From assembly GCA_024760905.1 (NCBI GenBank), contig CM045735.1, positions 27,092,249-27,156,248 of the forward strand: a stretch of DNA of 64,000 nucleotides, read 5' to 3'. Numbering within the stretch: the stretch's first letter is position 1; every line of letters starts with the position of its first letter. Made by a program: the position numbers and the translations under genes. This DNA is from Plotosus lineatus (Eukaryota; Chordata; Actinopteri; Siluriformes; Plotosidae). A model generated the notes under the pieces. That model worked only from the letters and a program-made list of their open reading frames with translations, ran no database searches and was not told the origin of the DNA. Shown here one piece after another: positions 36,272-47,888 of this stretch.

Positions 36272-37414
36272 ATATAAAAAGACCCATGTACAAATCTACC
36301 CTATTCATCCCCAATATTATCTTTATTTAAAAAAATCAACTCTATCAGAATACCTATGACAGAAGAATTATGTGCCCAAGATAGTGGTAAGTGCAATCAA
36401 CCAGTGCTGTCATGATTAGTAGTTTATATATAGCCGTTATACCAGCCAAGTAACACCACTATGTTCTACAGAAAGCAAATAGTACCCTAAAGAATGAAAT
36501 CTTTATTAGGCTGGATAAAATGAGAAACTGAAACTTATTTAACACCCACACCCAGAAATTTTCACCACATCTAATTTTTTCCCCTCAAAAACAGCATGCT
36601 GAAACCTTGGAAACTGCCTCAGGCAATGTAAAAAAAAAACCCAACACATAATGCAAATCCATGTAAGATGCTGTGATTTTAATTCAGAGATTGGTTTAAT
36701 TCTGTTTGAAATAGTTATATTTTCTGAGGATTTTTGGAACAAGGCTGCTGTTCTATTGATGGGTTTCTTATAGCGTGATTCCTGTGTCTGCCATCTTCTG
36801 AGTCATTCAACCGTAGACAAGCTGCAGCTATGGCACATACACACATACACAATATGGGGCCGTAGAAACCACACCAATCCTGGGGAAAAAAAGCACTTAT
36901 TCTGATATTTCAACAATAGTAAAACTTCAGGGAGTGGAAACTAAATGGTTATCATCACAACGACCAAACCTTTGAATGGAAAATAATAGGGATGGCTTTG
37001 ATCAGAGCAAAAAGCATTCCAAAGTATGCTCCAATCCCTTTAGCACAGGAAAAAATATTTTGCTAACATGCTTTCATTCTTTAGTTTTGGTTTAAATCTT
37101 CCCAAAAACCTGTTAATGCATTCATATACTTCATATGTAGACAATGTCTATGTGAACCTGTGCACGCTCAACAAAGCACCATTTTTTTCTAAAAATGCAT
37201 ACTAATCAGAATTTAATAAATGTAAACTGTACATGTAAAGACTGGTCATTTAGGGTGTAATGTAAAGCAGAAATTTTAAATAAATGAGTGCTTAAGTCTA
37301 AAAGGTTCTTGGTATTTATTATAGTTTATTTATTTAAAAATCTCCAACAAATTGGTGGTCACCTTGCTGACGGTTAGCTTTAAAAGCTTTTGGACTAAGA
37401 GAGTCACCTCATTT
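36272..37414. other. CDK9 intron sequence, nothing recognised
   Basis: Part of the 6.2-kb last intron of CDK9. No exon-like frame or repeat was identified. Confidence 0.5.
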
Positions 37415-37422
37415 CTCTAAAG

Positions 37423-38138
37423 CAGTGCTTCTCAAATAGTGGGGCGCGCCCCCCTGTTGACTCTCTGGGGTGGCGCGGTGGGATGCTGAGGGGGGCGCGT
37501 GTGACGAAGGAGAACATGATTTTTTTCCGCCGTACTACAAGAAAGTGTAATTGCACATCCACTCCAGTAGTTGGCAGTGGCGCCCTCATTGCACATTGAG
37601 CAGGAGCTGAGAGTTGCAGTGTCATGCTTCAAACCTCGCTTTGAGAAGCTGTGCAACGTGCTCATTGTAGCCATTAATCTTGGCTTCCTCATTTTGAGAA
37701 AAAAAATCAGCACAAATTGTTCTATTTGTTCTTGTTTTGTAGGTTAAAGTGTTTATATATTGTGCTCCTGAGTTAATGTTTCTGAAGTCAATTTGAATTA
37801 ATTATTTATTGATTTTATTTTCAGCAGCAAATGGTGTGGTAAGTTTGTCAAAAATGTAACAAGGATATTATTATTTTTAAATTTAAGGCAAATTGATGCA
37901 CTTTCTTTTACAGATTAATAAAAATGTTAAAAAGTTATTCTTGTAAGTTGAACTATATCTCTTTCTTTTTGTTTTATTTATGTTAACAAGGATACGATAT
38001 AATGAAGAGATATACCTGTAACTATATTATAGAAAAAAGTTATAATTTATAGTTGCGGTGGAAAGTGGGTGGTGGGGGGGCGCGAATTGTTTTCTTCTTG
38101 CTAGGGGGGGCGTAACAGAAAATAATTGAGAAGCACTG
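37423..38138. mobile_element. hAT MITE with perfect 8-bp target duplication
   Basis: CTCTAAAG is repeated exactly at 37415-37422 and 38139-38146. Termini are CAGTGCTTCTCAAATAG and the complement of CAGTGCTTCTCAATTAT. The ends are followed by C/G-rich blocks (GGGGCGCGCCCCC). Internal CCACTCCAGTAGTTGGCAGT recurs, inverted, in the related piece at 58815. No transposase frame. Confidence 0.92.
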
Positions 38139-38766
38139 CTCTAAAGAGACAAACAAAACACCCACATAGATGTGCCACATATAGGTTTTGAAAAAGTTCT
38201 GACGAGAAACCGTGATTTTATTCATCCAGCTTTAGGTCAAACTGCCATCACAGTTTACTGTGGCAAAGATACAACAGAGATTGTTTCTTTCAATGTATCT
38301 CTTCAAAAGACAAGCATGAATCTCCACTTTTGAGGATGTTAGCCCTCAGTAAGTTATTCAGAGTCAGAGTTCACTTTGTGAATTTCAAGACATTTTTCAG
38401 GCAGTATTGCACCGCTCATATAGTAAACGATTGATAAACCAGTATGTCTAATACCACCTTCGGCAGCACACAAAGCAACACTGTGCACTGCCCCTCCAGT
38501 GATTATTAATTTTCAAAGCCCACAGCCTTCCATTTTGACAGTGACACCTTGTGGAAATTGTACTGGGAGGTACAAAATGAAATGGAGCCATTGCTTTCAA
38601 CCACTGATTAACTGTAGCTGAGATGTGTGCATTAATCCAGTGCATAAATTTACCAAAATACCTCCTGTCATAACATGATGTTGGATAAGCAGAATAACTG
38701 CAGCGTTTTACTGCAATACTGCTGAGAATGCGAGTTTTCCTCTGGGGTTAATAAAGTACCTATCTA
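38139..38766. other. CDK9 intron sequence, nothing recognised
   Basis: No repeat or coding feature recognised. Confidence 0.4.
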
Positions 38767-39790
38767 CAATGCTGTGTAAAAGTTTTTGCCCCTTAATGAT
38801 TTTTTTTTTAACTTTTTTGCACCTTTGTCACACTTAATTGTTTCAGATCATCAAACAAATTTAAACATTACACAAAGATAACCAAAGTACTGTATTACAA
38901 AAATGCAGTTTTCCTTTTGTGATTTTATTTGTTAATAGAAAAATCCTATCCAAGCCTACATGAACCTCTGTGAAAAAGTAATTGCCCCCTTGTTAAAAGG
39001 TGAGGTAACTGGGATTAATCCTATTATTGGTGAAAACGGAGTTCAATTTCAATGCCACACCCAGGCCTGATTGCTGCCAGACATTTCCAATCAGGAGAAG
39101 CCTAACATAAAGCCTGTCTGACAAGGTGAGGTAGGCCATACTGAACACACATCATGCCACGATCGACTGAGCTTCAACAGCAAACAAGAAAGAAGATTAT
39201 AGGAGATGTCTCAGTCTGGGAAAGCATCCAAAGTCATTGGTAAATCTTTGGGACTCCAGCGAACCATTGCCAGAACTATTATCCATAAGTGGAGAAGGCA
39301 TGTCACAGTGGTGATCCTTCCCAGGAGTGGCCAACCTACCAAAATTACTCCAAGAGCACGATGCAGACTAACTGGAGAAGTCACAAAGGACTCAAAATCC
39401 ACTTCTAAGCAACTACAAGCCTCAGTTGCCTCAGTTAATGTCAATGTTCATGACTCCACCATCAGAAAGAAACGAGGCAAAAATTATATCCATGGAAGAG
39501 TTCCGAGGTGAAAGCCACTGGTGACAAAAAAGAATATCAAGGCATGACTCACATTTGCCAAGAATCATTCTGATCAACTCCAAAGCTTTTGGGAAAATGT
39601 CCTCTAGACTGGTGAAACTAAAGTTGAACTTTTCTTGGGAGAAATGCATTCTGTTACATCTGGCACAAAAGGAACACTAGAGTAAAACATGGTGGTGGAA
39701 ATGTGATTATCTGAGCCTGCTTTGCTGCTTCAGGACCTGGGTGACTTGTCATGATTGATGAAATCAATTGCCACTGGTGGGTTAGTCAAA
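38767..39790 (+). mobile_element. Tc1 element with decayed transposase
   Basis: The 5' end has GTGTAAAAGTTTTTGCCCC and internal GTGAAAAAGTAATTGCCCCC, the repeats of a fish Tc1 family. From about 39153 the frames give MPRSTELQQQTRKKII, then SKVIGKSLGLQRTIARTIIH and KWRRHVTVVILPRSGQPTKI (helix-turn-helix plus the GRP-like linker), HDSTIRKK and later KHGGGNVII, part of the catalytic core. Several frameshifts. The right terminal repeat was not found. Confidence 0.8.
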
Positions 39791-40439
39791 TAGGCTTACA
39801 CTAAAACTTTTAGCACTGCTCTCAGGTATTCCTTCTCACTCCAAATTCCTTGCAACACAAATTACTTGGGAACTTTATCGTCCCACGTCTTCTTTTAAAA
39901 CAAATTATACTGTATTAATTCTGCAAAGGAAATTTTGATTTCTACATTTTAGCCCATCAAAAGTGAGTACCTCCACATATAAAAAGTGAGCACACACAGT
40001 GGGCTGCTACACACTGCAGTGCCTGGAGTTCAGTCAATGGTTTGTTGTGTTGCTAAAGGGCACTTCAGCCATGAATGTCGAGGAAGGGAAGGTGCAGTTC
40101 ACTCGCACAACCACCACACATTTTCCCTGCAGGTTCGGGAATTAAAAAAAGCAAACATTCCATCATATAGCTGCTTATCTAACCATTAGGCAACAGCTGA
40201 GCCTCGGAAAGTTTTGGCCCCTCATTCAATTTCCCACAATCCATCATATTAGACACGTACCCTGACAGTCCCTTTGTCCAATTTTATTATTGTTCAATTC
40301 CTCTCTCGCATTCTGATAATAATTCTGATAGTATATTAGGACCTCAATCTCCAAACTCAGATGAGAAGTAACTGAAATAATCCTTTATTATTCTGTTTGT
40401 TCCTTATGGAGATTCTTTCTCGGCTGTGCCGCTTGCCTT

Positions 40440-40570
40440 TAGGTGTGGTGGTGTTGGCCTCGTGATGGACTGGGAAGCTGTTCAGGTTGTATCCCTGCCT
40501 CTGCCCACAGTTGGGTAAGATAAACCAAAGAGAATTATGTGGTTCTTCAAATGAATGGCTTAGAATTTTT
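40440..40570 (+). repeat. L2-type tail fragment
   Basis: GGCCTCGTGATGGACTGGGA, AGCTGTTCAGGTTGTATCCC and CACAGTTGGGTAAGATA follow the L2-type tail in order. Intronic. Confidence 0.55.
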
Positions 40571-40838
40571 TTCAAGAAGCCACTTAATACACTTGAAACT
40601 CCCTATAGATGAAAAATACACGAGTTCATGAATTACTTTTCATGGTTTATTAAATCAATGAACTATGAAACGTAATTAATGAACTTATGTTGTATTTCTA
40701 AATCTAAACATCTAGATTTTCCATTAAAAAAGTCAATAAAGGGTCATGAACAATTTTTTTGCACTTTTCCACCCAATGATAGACACATTGAAAAATGTGC
40801 GGAGTTTTAATTAAAAAAAAAAAACATAGCTTCATTAC

Positions 40839-40987
40839 TTCTGCTGTAATGGATCCACACAGCTGGCTTATAAGAGTGAGTTGGTGCTGTTCTGTGTTTC
40901 CCTGCATGATGGGGCTCCTGGTCCACATTTCAGCCATGATGCAGCCTGCACCCCAAAGATCGATGGGTGGCCCATAATCACGCTCTC
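40839..40987 (-). CDS. CDK9: CDK9 exon (GERDYG to SITAE)
   Basis: Acceptor GTTTTTAG, then GA-GAG-CGT joins the G left by the previous exon to restore the Gly codon. The exon encodes ERDYGPPIDLWGAGCIMAEM, WTRSPIMQGNTEQHQL and ISQLCGSITAE, then donor GTAATG in phase 0. It covers residues 202-251 by human numbering: the end of the activation segment region, helix F (the invariant D of DLWGAGCI) and the start of helix G. It lies 6.9 kb from the upstream exon and 6.2 kb from the last exon. Confidence 0.96.
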
Positions 40988-41107
40988 CTAAAAACACGTT
41001 AGCACAGCATGAAAAAATGCAAAATTAAAAAAACCCCACATAGATGCATACTCATATTATACACATACACACACACACACACACATACATATTTATACAT
41101 ACATATA

Positions 41108-41578
41108 CAGTGACCCCCCCGCTTCTTCATGCTTCAGTTTCTGCGGCTTCAGTGTATTGTTTTTTTTTTAAACATTCATCGAAAATTAAGAAAAAAAATA
41201 AGGAAACCAAAAAAATATGGAAAAAGTTGAGGAAAATGCTGCAAAAAAAGGCCAATTAAGCAAAAAAAAAACAAAAAACAAAAAACAAACCAACAAAAAT
41301 AAACAAAAAAACCCAACCCAAACCCCCAACAAAACTACTTACATTTTATATGAGGTGCGCATCTGTGTGTGTACATTTATATTTTATTTACATCTTATGC
41401 ATTATTTTTGAATGTGTTATTATAAGCATTTATAGCATTGAATGAGTATTTATTGACATTATATACACATATACTTGTACGTATACGTCAATCAGGGGGT
41501 TGATTCTACTTCAAGGAAATCGGCGTTTGCTTGATGGGGGGCTCGGTCCCCATTAACTGCGGAACGTGAGGGATCTCT

Positions 41579-41579
<1 letters not shown>
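41108..41579 (+). mobile_element. Tigger-type MITE (GATCCCTCGCTAC family)
   Basis: Bounded by TA on both sides. Starts CAGTGACCCCCCCGCTTCTT and ends AACGTGAGGGATCTCTG. It carries the family's TGCGGCTTCAGTG and the A-rich block. It sits about 120 bp upstream of a CDK9 exon on the gene strand. Confidence 0.78.
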
Positions 41580-41611
<32 letters not shown>

Positions 41612-41655
41612 CATAAGAAAAAGTTAGGAGGCCCCATTACACAGTCAACTCTTTA

Positions 41656-42242
41656 CAGTTGGCCCCCTTCTTACAAAAACCCCTGAATATGAAAAACATT
41701 TTCCTAAATTTTTGTCCTCTGTATACAAAAGAACTTCTTTCGAAAAGCGCCAAATGCGCCATTCAAACAATGCGCAAGTTGCTCTCTTATTGGCTGTCTC
41801 CCAACATCCCACCCCGCTCGCCTCCCATTGGCTAAGAGGGATGACGCAGCTCCCTCCTATTGGCTATCTCTCAATGTCCCGCCCCGCTGGCTTCCCCATT
41901 GGCTAGGAGGAATAACGCTGTCCTTCCAACTTTGTTCAAGTTTGTGTGAACTGTGTTCATGTTTGTGTGTCATTCCAAGTGTATTTTTTGGCTCAGGCTT
42001 TTAACCTTGCATAAACATTTGTAAGATTATAACTCTGCTAAGAAGACATGGTCAACACACATGTGCACACACACATGCGTGTGATTCCCGATGCCATGGT
42101 CATTGTAAGATTATAACTCCGCCAAGAAGACATGGTCAACACATGCATGCACACACACACATGTGATTCCCAGTGCCATGGTCATTGTAAGATAACTCTG
42201 CTAAGAAGACATGGTCAACATACATGCACACGCACACAAACG

Positions 42243-42294
<52 letters not shown>

Positions 42295-42513
42295 ATTCCT
42301 GGTGAAAGTGATTCCCGGTGCCATGGTCATTGTAAGATTATAACTCTGCTAAGAAGACATGGTCAACAGGAAGTAAGTACCTGAAAAGATATGCTTTTAT
42401 AATTTTTAAAGGGTAGTCTTGGGAGCCTAGGAACAAATCACACATTCTCCAAAAATTCCAGGTTCCGAAAAAGGTGCTGGAACGGATTCATTTCGTAAGA
42501 AGGGGGGCAATTG
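41656..42513. mobile_element. Tigger-type element with CAGTTGGCCCCCTTC ends
   Basis: Inverted termini CAGTTGGCCCCCTTCTTAC and the complement of CAATTGCCCCCCTTCTTAC lie between TA dinucleotides. The left interior has repeated complement CCAAT boxes (ATTGGCTGTCTCCC, ATTGGCTAAGAGGGATGACG, ATTGGCTAGGAGG) and GC-rich blocks. The right interior is a minisatellite. No transposase frame. Confidence 0.75.
42021..42370 (+). repeat. 82-84 bp minisatellite with embedded (CA)n
   Basis: GTAAGATTATAACTCTGCTA, followed by AGAAGACATGGTCAACA and ending ATGCCATGGTCATT, starts at 42021, 42105, 42187 and 42332. Spacings are 84, 82 and 145, the last lengthened by a CA run at 42247-42289. Confidence 0.85.
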
Positions 42514-42701
42514 TATTGATTGTGCTCACAATGTTCAGCCTTGTTTTTATTTGCTTCTGAAAAAGAAAGTGATTTAATTATATTAAAACAAAATAAATTA
42601 ACATATTCTTACTCATCAAACAAAATGAACTAACAATGTGTATTTCAATGGAAAAAAAAATTAAAACACCCCCATGTATTTTCCCACTTTAAATGGCTAT
42701 A

Positions 42702-43480
42702 CAGTGGTACCTTGGTTTTCGAACTTAATCTGTTCCAGAAGGCTGTTCGAATTCCAATTTGTTTGAATTCCAAATCTGCTTTTCCCATTACAAATAATGT
42801 AAATGGTCTTAATCCATTCCATCATCTTTTGAACAGAAGTTAACGGTACCGTAACTCATACCATAGGTCCTCAAATTAAGTGAAAAAAAAATTGAATACA
42901 GTACATTGTTATGTTTTGTGTTGTGAGAGACTTTTTTACTTTTCTGTGTTTTTTATTTTAGTGTTATAGTCTCTTAGAAAAGAGTTGCGCGTTGGAGAGG
43001 GGCGTGGCTCGAACACACGGGATGGCATGCTAAATACACACACATTTAATCATTTCCATTTAATCACAGGCTATGAAGACTAGCAGCGCTCTTGGTGCTA
43101 GAAGACTGTCCCTCTTGATCTCTCAGCTCTGTGCTCAAGCAGTTCAAACCTTAGTTTGATTTCGATGTACGATTTTCCCGTTTCATTTATGTAAACGGCT
43201 GTGCTTTATTGTTCACAGTGAAGACACTCATGCACTAGAACACTAGAAACAATAACTAGTGCACTAGAAACCTGTGAACAATAAAGCACAACCAGTTTTC
43301 ATAGATGAGTGTGTTAGAGCCAACTCTTTTCTGAGCATAACACACTAAAATGAAAACCACTGAAAAGTTAAAACATAAGAACAATAAAGATAAGAATTTT
43401 AACCTTTTTTGAAAAGCCTTCTTTTCAAAACCTTACGGTAGTGGCTCATGACCTCATCGTTAAAGGGGTTCACAGCGCTG
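42702..43480. mobile_element. Tigger-type element with palindromic core
   Basis: Follows TA and begins CAGTGGTACCTTGGTTTTCG. The interior folds back: GTGCTTTATTGTTCACAG (43201-43218) has its perfect complement at 43272-43289. Outside that, TTTTATTTTAGTGTTATAGT and AGAAAAGAGTTG near 42960 have near-complements near 43315-43350. The right terminus was not seen. Confidence 0.65.
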
Positions 43481-43809
43481 CAAGCACTTTAACTTAGCTT
43501 TATCGCTTTATCTTAGCTTAGCTTAGATAGATACATAGATACATACATACATCCTCTTAAGCATTTTTTTCAGGCAGTTATGCCTATAAGCCGATCTGTG
43601 GGTTTTCTGTTCGGTACTCTAAGTTGTATTTGTCGCTGGAGGTGGTATATGGCATTAGTGATTAGATAGCTTTAGTGCTTTAGCGCTAGCTTTAGTACTG
43701 TATCAACAACTTCCAGACTTCCCCAGGACAGCTTTATTAGGGTGATACATAAAGCACCGGACTGATGAGCCACTAGGCTTGGGTGTAAAAGCCCAGACCT
43801 TATATAGTA

Positions 43810-44500
43810 CAGTGGTACCTCAATTTACGGAATTAATTTGTTCCGGAAGTGGTTTCGTAACCTGGATTTTTTCACAAGTTTAACTGCATTTTACATGTAA
43901 AAGGCCTGATTCGTTCCAATGCCCCCAAAACTACCCCCTAAACCCTTTAAAAAGTATAAAAGCATACCTTTTAAGGCCTCCATCTGCTGCAATATCGTAC
44001 CGATGGTAGACGGGTTTGGCCATATTACTTTGCGATATCACTCAACCGCATGCCATGAGCTCGCTTCTTCTTTTCACGCGCACTGGGAATCGATTGCGCG
44101 TGTGTGTGCATGTGTTGACCATGTCTTCTTAGCAGAGTTATAATCTTACAAATGTTTTTGCAAGGATAAAAGCCTGAGCCAAAAAATAAAGTTGCAATGA
44201 GCACACTCGAAAAACTCATGAAACAACAGTAACGCTGTCCTTACACAAAAAGCATTATGGGTACTTCATAATAGCCAATGGGAGGGAGCTGTGTCATCCC
44301 TCCTAGCCAATGGGAGGCCAGCGGGGTGGGACATTTGGGATATAGCCAATGGGAGGGAGCTGCGTCATCTCTCCTAACCAATGGGAGGCCAGCGGGGCGG
44401 GATGTTGGGAGATAGCCAATGGGAGGCCAGCGGTGTGGGATATTGGGAGATCAACGTGGGAGAGCATGTTGGGAGAGCAACTCGCGCATTGTTTTAATTT
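43810..44500. mobile_element. Tigger-type element with CCAAT-rich interior
   Basis: Starts CAGTGGTACCTCAATTTACG after TA. GCATTTTACATGTAAAAGGC and CCCTAAACCCTTTAAAAAGT also occur in the elements at 59600 and 61333. It then carries the complement of the 42021 minisatellite unit (TTCTTAGCAGAGTTATAATC) and a CCAAT-box array, running into the second foldback element. Confidence 0.65.
44271..44460 (+). promoter_or_regulatory. Array of CCAAT and GC-rich boxes
   Basis: AGCCAATGGGAG-type boxes occur at about 44274, 44309, 44346, 44379 and 44415, interleaved with GGCCAGCGGGG(C/T)GGG and GCTG.GTCAT. Closely spaced CCAAT boxes are NF-Y-type sites. The inverted equivalent is at 41780-41905, and single copies occur in the Tigger leaders at 16580 and 44585. 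Probably the duplicated promoter of an ancestral autonomous transposon. Confidence 0.5.
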
Positions 44501-44517
44501 TTTGAGATGGTGCTTTC

Positions 44518-46325
44518 CTGGGTTTTGCACCCACGGTTTGAATATTCATTGACTGCCGAGCAACCGGCACGTGATTCAAATTCAGCCAATGGCTGCCCTC
44601 CTTTCTGGTTGAGCTGATGTCTCGCCCCTTTTTCCTCATTTGCGCACAAGTTGTCAATGAGCCTCTTTATGTGTGTTTTAATGACCAGTTAAGCTCTATG
44701 ATACCACTCTCTGGCTACGTGATAGAAAACACTGGATGTCTCTTCTGAAGAAATAAAACTTTCTCCTTTCTCTGAACTGTTGTATTAAAATCTTTTTCAA
44801 TTATTATTCCAGTACAGTACCTAAGTTCATGTTTATGCATGAGATTTGATGTTCTGTAGCATGTTTAACAAACGAGACCAAAAGGATAAACTTTATTACA
44901 GAACTCTTCATGTCCTTTTACATTGAAGTTGGAGTGACGTCTCCAAGATGCGCTGCCCAGAGGGCGATGTTGCGGAGTTCTCAGAGTCAAATTGTTTCTT
45001 TTAATTTGTTTTATTTGTTGTTTCGTTCGTTCATATTTTGCACTATGCTCGTCTACGACCGGTACAGCTATAAGATCGGAGTATGTTCGGGTGTGTATTA
45101 CTAAGCAGAGCTAGCATGCTATTAGCAGAGCTAGCATACTATTAGCAGAGCTGGCATGCTATGGTTCGTTTTAATTTGTTTTATTTGTTGTTTTGTTTGT
45201 TGATGTTTTGCACTATATAGCTATTAGATCGGAGTATCTTCGAGCATGTATAACTAAGCACGCTCAACTGGGCTTGTTAGCCGGGATGCGGCTAGCAGAG
45301 CTAATATGCTATGGTAGGCAGCTCAATGCGAGTCGCACCCCAACGGACAAGAAGCCCAGGCGGGAAGGGGCCGAATGATGATGCCGGCGCTTGGGATAGC
45401 AGAGGATGAAGGCCGTGTAGCCGGCTGGTATAATCGTCTGATCGGGTGTACTCTCCTCGAGCCATGTTTCATAGAAACACAATCCTGTAGATCCCTCTGC
45501 GCTGCAATCTGAGCATGAAGCTCGTCCATCTTGTTTCGCAGGGACTGAACATTTTCATCCAGTATGGCCGGAAGTGCTAACCAAGCCTCTGAGAACTCCA
45601 CCTGGGCTTAGCCGGTAACCGCTAGCATGGAGCTCCCATAGCATAGAATAGATAGAAGATAGAAGTTGTTGCGTTCTAAGTTGCCGAAGCTGAAGCTGCT
45701 CATAGCTGTAGTAGGGTCGGCCGATCATAGACAAGCATAGTGCAAAACATGAACAAACAAATAAAACAAATTAAAACCAACAAAGAAACAAATTGACTGA
45801 GAACTCCGCGACGTTGCCCCCTAGGCAGCGCCATCTTGGAGACGTCACTCCAAGTTCAATGTCAAAGGACATGAAGTGTAATAAAGTTTATCCTTTTGGT
45901 ATAATTTGTTAAACATGCAACAGAACATAAAATCTTACGCAAAAACATTCTCAGAATAAATTTAGGTACTGTACTGGAATAATAATTGAAAAAGACTTCA
46001 AAACGAGTGCTTTACAACAGTATATGCTGGAAAATGTTTATATTTTATCATCAATAAAAATAAGAGTAAAAATTGAAACGTTTTTCTTAATCATTACTAT
46101 ATTTTATTACATTAATACTGTATTAATGAGTAGGACTGTCTATAGAATGTGTTTAAGAAGCATATTTTAGTGCATGTAATACATACATAGTATTTTACTT
46201 ACAGCTGCTCATTCGCGCATGTAATGTGATACATGGGGCTTTATTTCCGGGTACAGAACTCTCGGATTATCTCGATTCGCGGGAGGGCTCGGAACCAAAC
46301 CCCCGCGAATGTCAAGGGCCTACTG
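44518..46325. mobile_element. Foldback Tigger-derived element, copy 2
   Basis: The left end is the A end (TTTTGCACCCACGGTTTGAA). The right end is the B end, the complement of CAGTAGGCCCTTGACATTCG, ending before TA. Inverted arms (about 44796-45085 and 45700-45990) carry GTACAGTACCTAAG, GGATAAACTTTATTAC, TGACGTCTCCAAGATG and GCACTATGCTCGTCTA. The loop holds the LINE endonuclease fragment on the minus strand (45410-45601: ENVQSLRNKMDELHAQIAAQ) and a partial arm duplication with a triplicated AGCAGAGCTAGCAT. Outer ends are exchanged relative to copy 1, but the loop is not. Confidence 0.75.
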
Positions 46326-46339
46326 TACCTATGTAGGAC

Positions 46340-46542
46340 GCTGACGTAATGACGCAATGTCCATGGTTTACAAAAGACAGACTGAGTGCCCCTCCTTCCC
46401 AGTGCAGTTTTATATATATATATAAATAATTATATTTAATAATAATACTATATACTATTATTAATAATAATTAATAATAATTATTATTTGCTCTAAAAAA
46501 AGTATTGAGCACTCTCCTACGGAAGGATCTATTCAGAAAATC

Positions 46543-46600
<58 letters not shown>

Positions 46601-46644
46601 CATATATATATATATACATACATATACATATACACACACACACA

Positions 46645-46676
<32 letters not shown>

Positions 46677-47367
46677 TTATATATCATATATATATATCTC
46701 AATCAGTTATATAGTGTGTTACCCTTGTGTTAAGACGTCGTCTCTGTGATCTGTGTTTACACTGTTTTGTGGACTTTTGTAACCCTAAGCAAATATGGTT
46801 GGTCAGAAGCAGGAGCCTACTTGCATGGGTGCAAGTCTCATACACAGAGATGAATTAACTATCTGCTCGGATCAGCGCGATCTACCATTTAAGCAAAGAG
46901 AGTTGTAAAATGAATGAAAACCCTAATCCAGGAAAGAGAGCTCTCCGCTCTGCTGGTGATTCACACCAGTGCAGGCTGTGTTCTAAAGGAGTTCAACGGC
47001 ACCCTTGCGCACTTGAAAGACCGGAAGTCCATATAACCCACAGCAAGTACACTACTTTCAGTATTGAGCGCTTCACATATTGTAAGCGTGATTGGCTGTT
47101 TTAAGCTTCATGTAAAGTGATTCAGTATAAATAAGTGACTTATTTGAAATTAATGTTGATATTATTTGATATATTTGATATTATTTTACAATGTTATGTT
47201 TATAATCATTGATTTAGGGTTGTTTCATGAGATACAGTAATGGTATTTATGGATGTATCATACAGTATGAGCGTCATACGTCACACATCACTGTACAACT
47301 TGTGTTCACTTTCAACTTACGTTTTTAATTGGTTCCGGATGGTCGAACATAAGTCGGGGAGCGTCTG
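46340..47367 (+). mobile_element. Tigger-type element, GAGCGTCTG family
   Basis: Matches 35095-35896: GACGTAATGACGCAATGTCC, AAGACGTCGTCTCTGTGATC, then an ATG opening MVGQKQEPTCMGASLIHRDE, and the terminal GGGGAGCGTCTG before TA. The outer left 80 bp are missing at the border with the foldback element. A TA/CA microsatellite (46548-46675) is inside. Confidence 0.72.
46548..46675. repeat. (TA)n(CA)n microsatellite
   Basis: TA run with ACATACAT interruptions, then a CA run. Confidence 0.95.
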
Positions 47368-47379
47368 TATATAATTTTC

Positions 47380-47812
47380 TTAATTGGAGTGTGATTGTTT
47401 GAACCTGACAGTGTTTTTTTCCCAATCAGTATCATTTGAAGGCATTTGAACCTTTATATAATGGTCGAAAAGATGCATACTGATCTTATTGGAATAAACA
47501 GAAATTAAAAAAAGAGGGTTTTTTTTTCCATTTTTTGGGGGGTTACCACAGTGACTGATGGGTTTAAAAAGGGCCTGTCAGATTAAAATGAGGACGATTT
47601 CTCTTATCATCTCTTCATAAAACTTTTCCTAGACATGTTTTCTAAAAGTTTGAATTTTTTTTTTTGAATGCTGACACAAGAAATGGCATCGCTCGGTCTG
47701 TTTTCAAGGTATTGACAAACAGTTTGCAGTTTTCGGCCTCCTCTATCTGACTGTGTAAAAAGCTAATTTTTCATTTTTAGATGCAAGAGCCTACTTTCGG
47801 TGGGGTGGCTCA
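47380..47812. mobile_element. Inverted fragment of the 2.1-kb DNA element
   Basis: Complement of about 5785-6305: AGTGTGATTGTTTGAACCTG, AGTATCATTTGAAGGCATTT, GACTGTGTAAAAAGCTAAT and the terminal GAGCCTACTTTCGGTGG. It ends at a microsatellite 76 bp from a CDK9 exon. Confidence 0.7.
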
Positions 47813-47880
47813 CACACACACATATACACACACATATACACACACATATACACACACATATACACACACATATACACACA
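47813..47880. repeat. 12-bp tandem repeat next to CDK9 splice donor
   Basis: Five to six units of CACACATATACA. On the CDK9 strand it is a GTGTGTGTATAT array beginning a few bases after the donor GTGAGG. Confidence 0.95.
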
Positions 47881-47888
47881 CGCCTCAC

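Noticed and set aside
47813..47880. Possible CRISPR-like or satellite array
   Set aside because: A simple 12-bp tandem repeat without unique spacers in a vertebrate intron.
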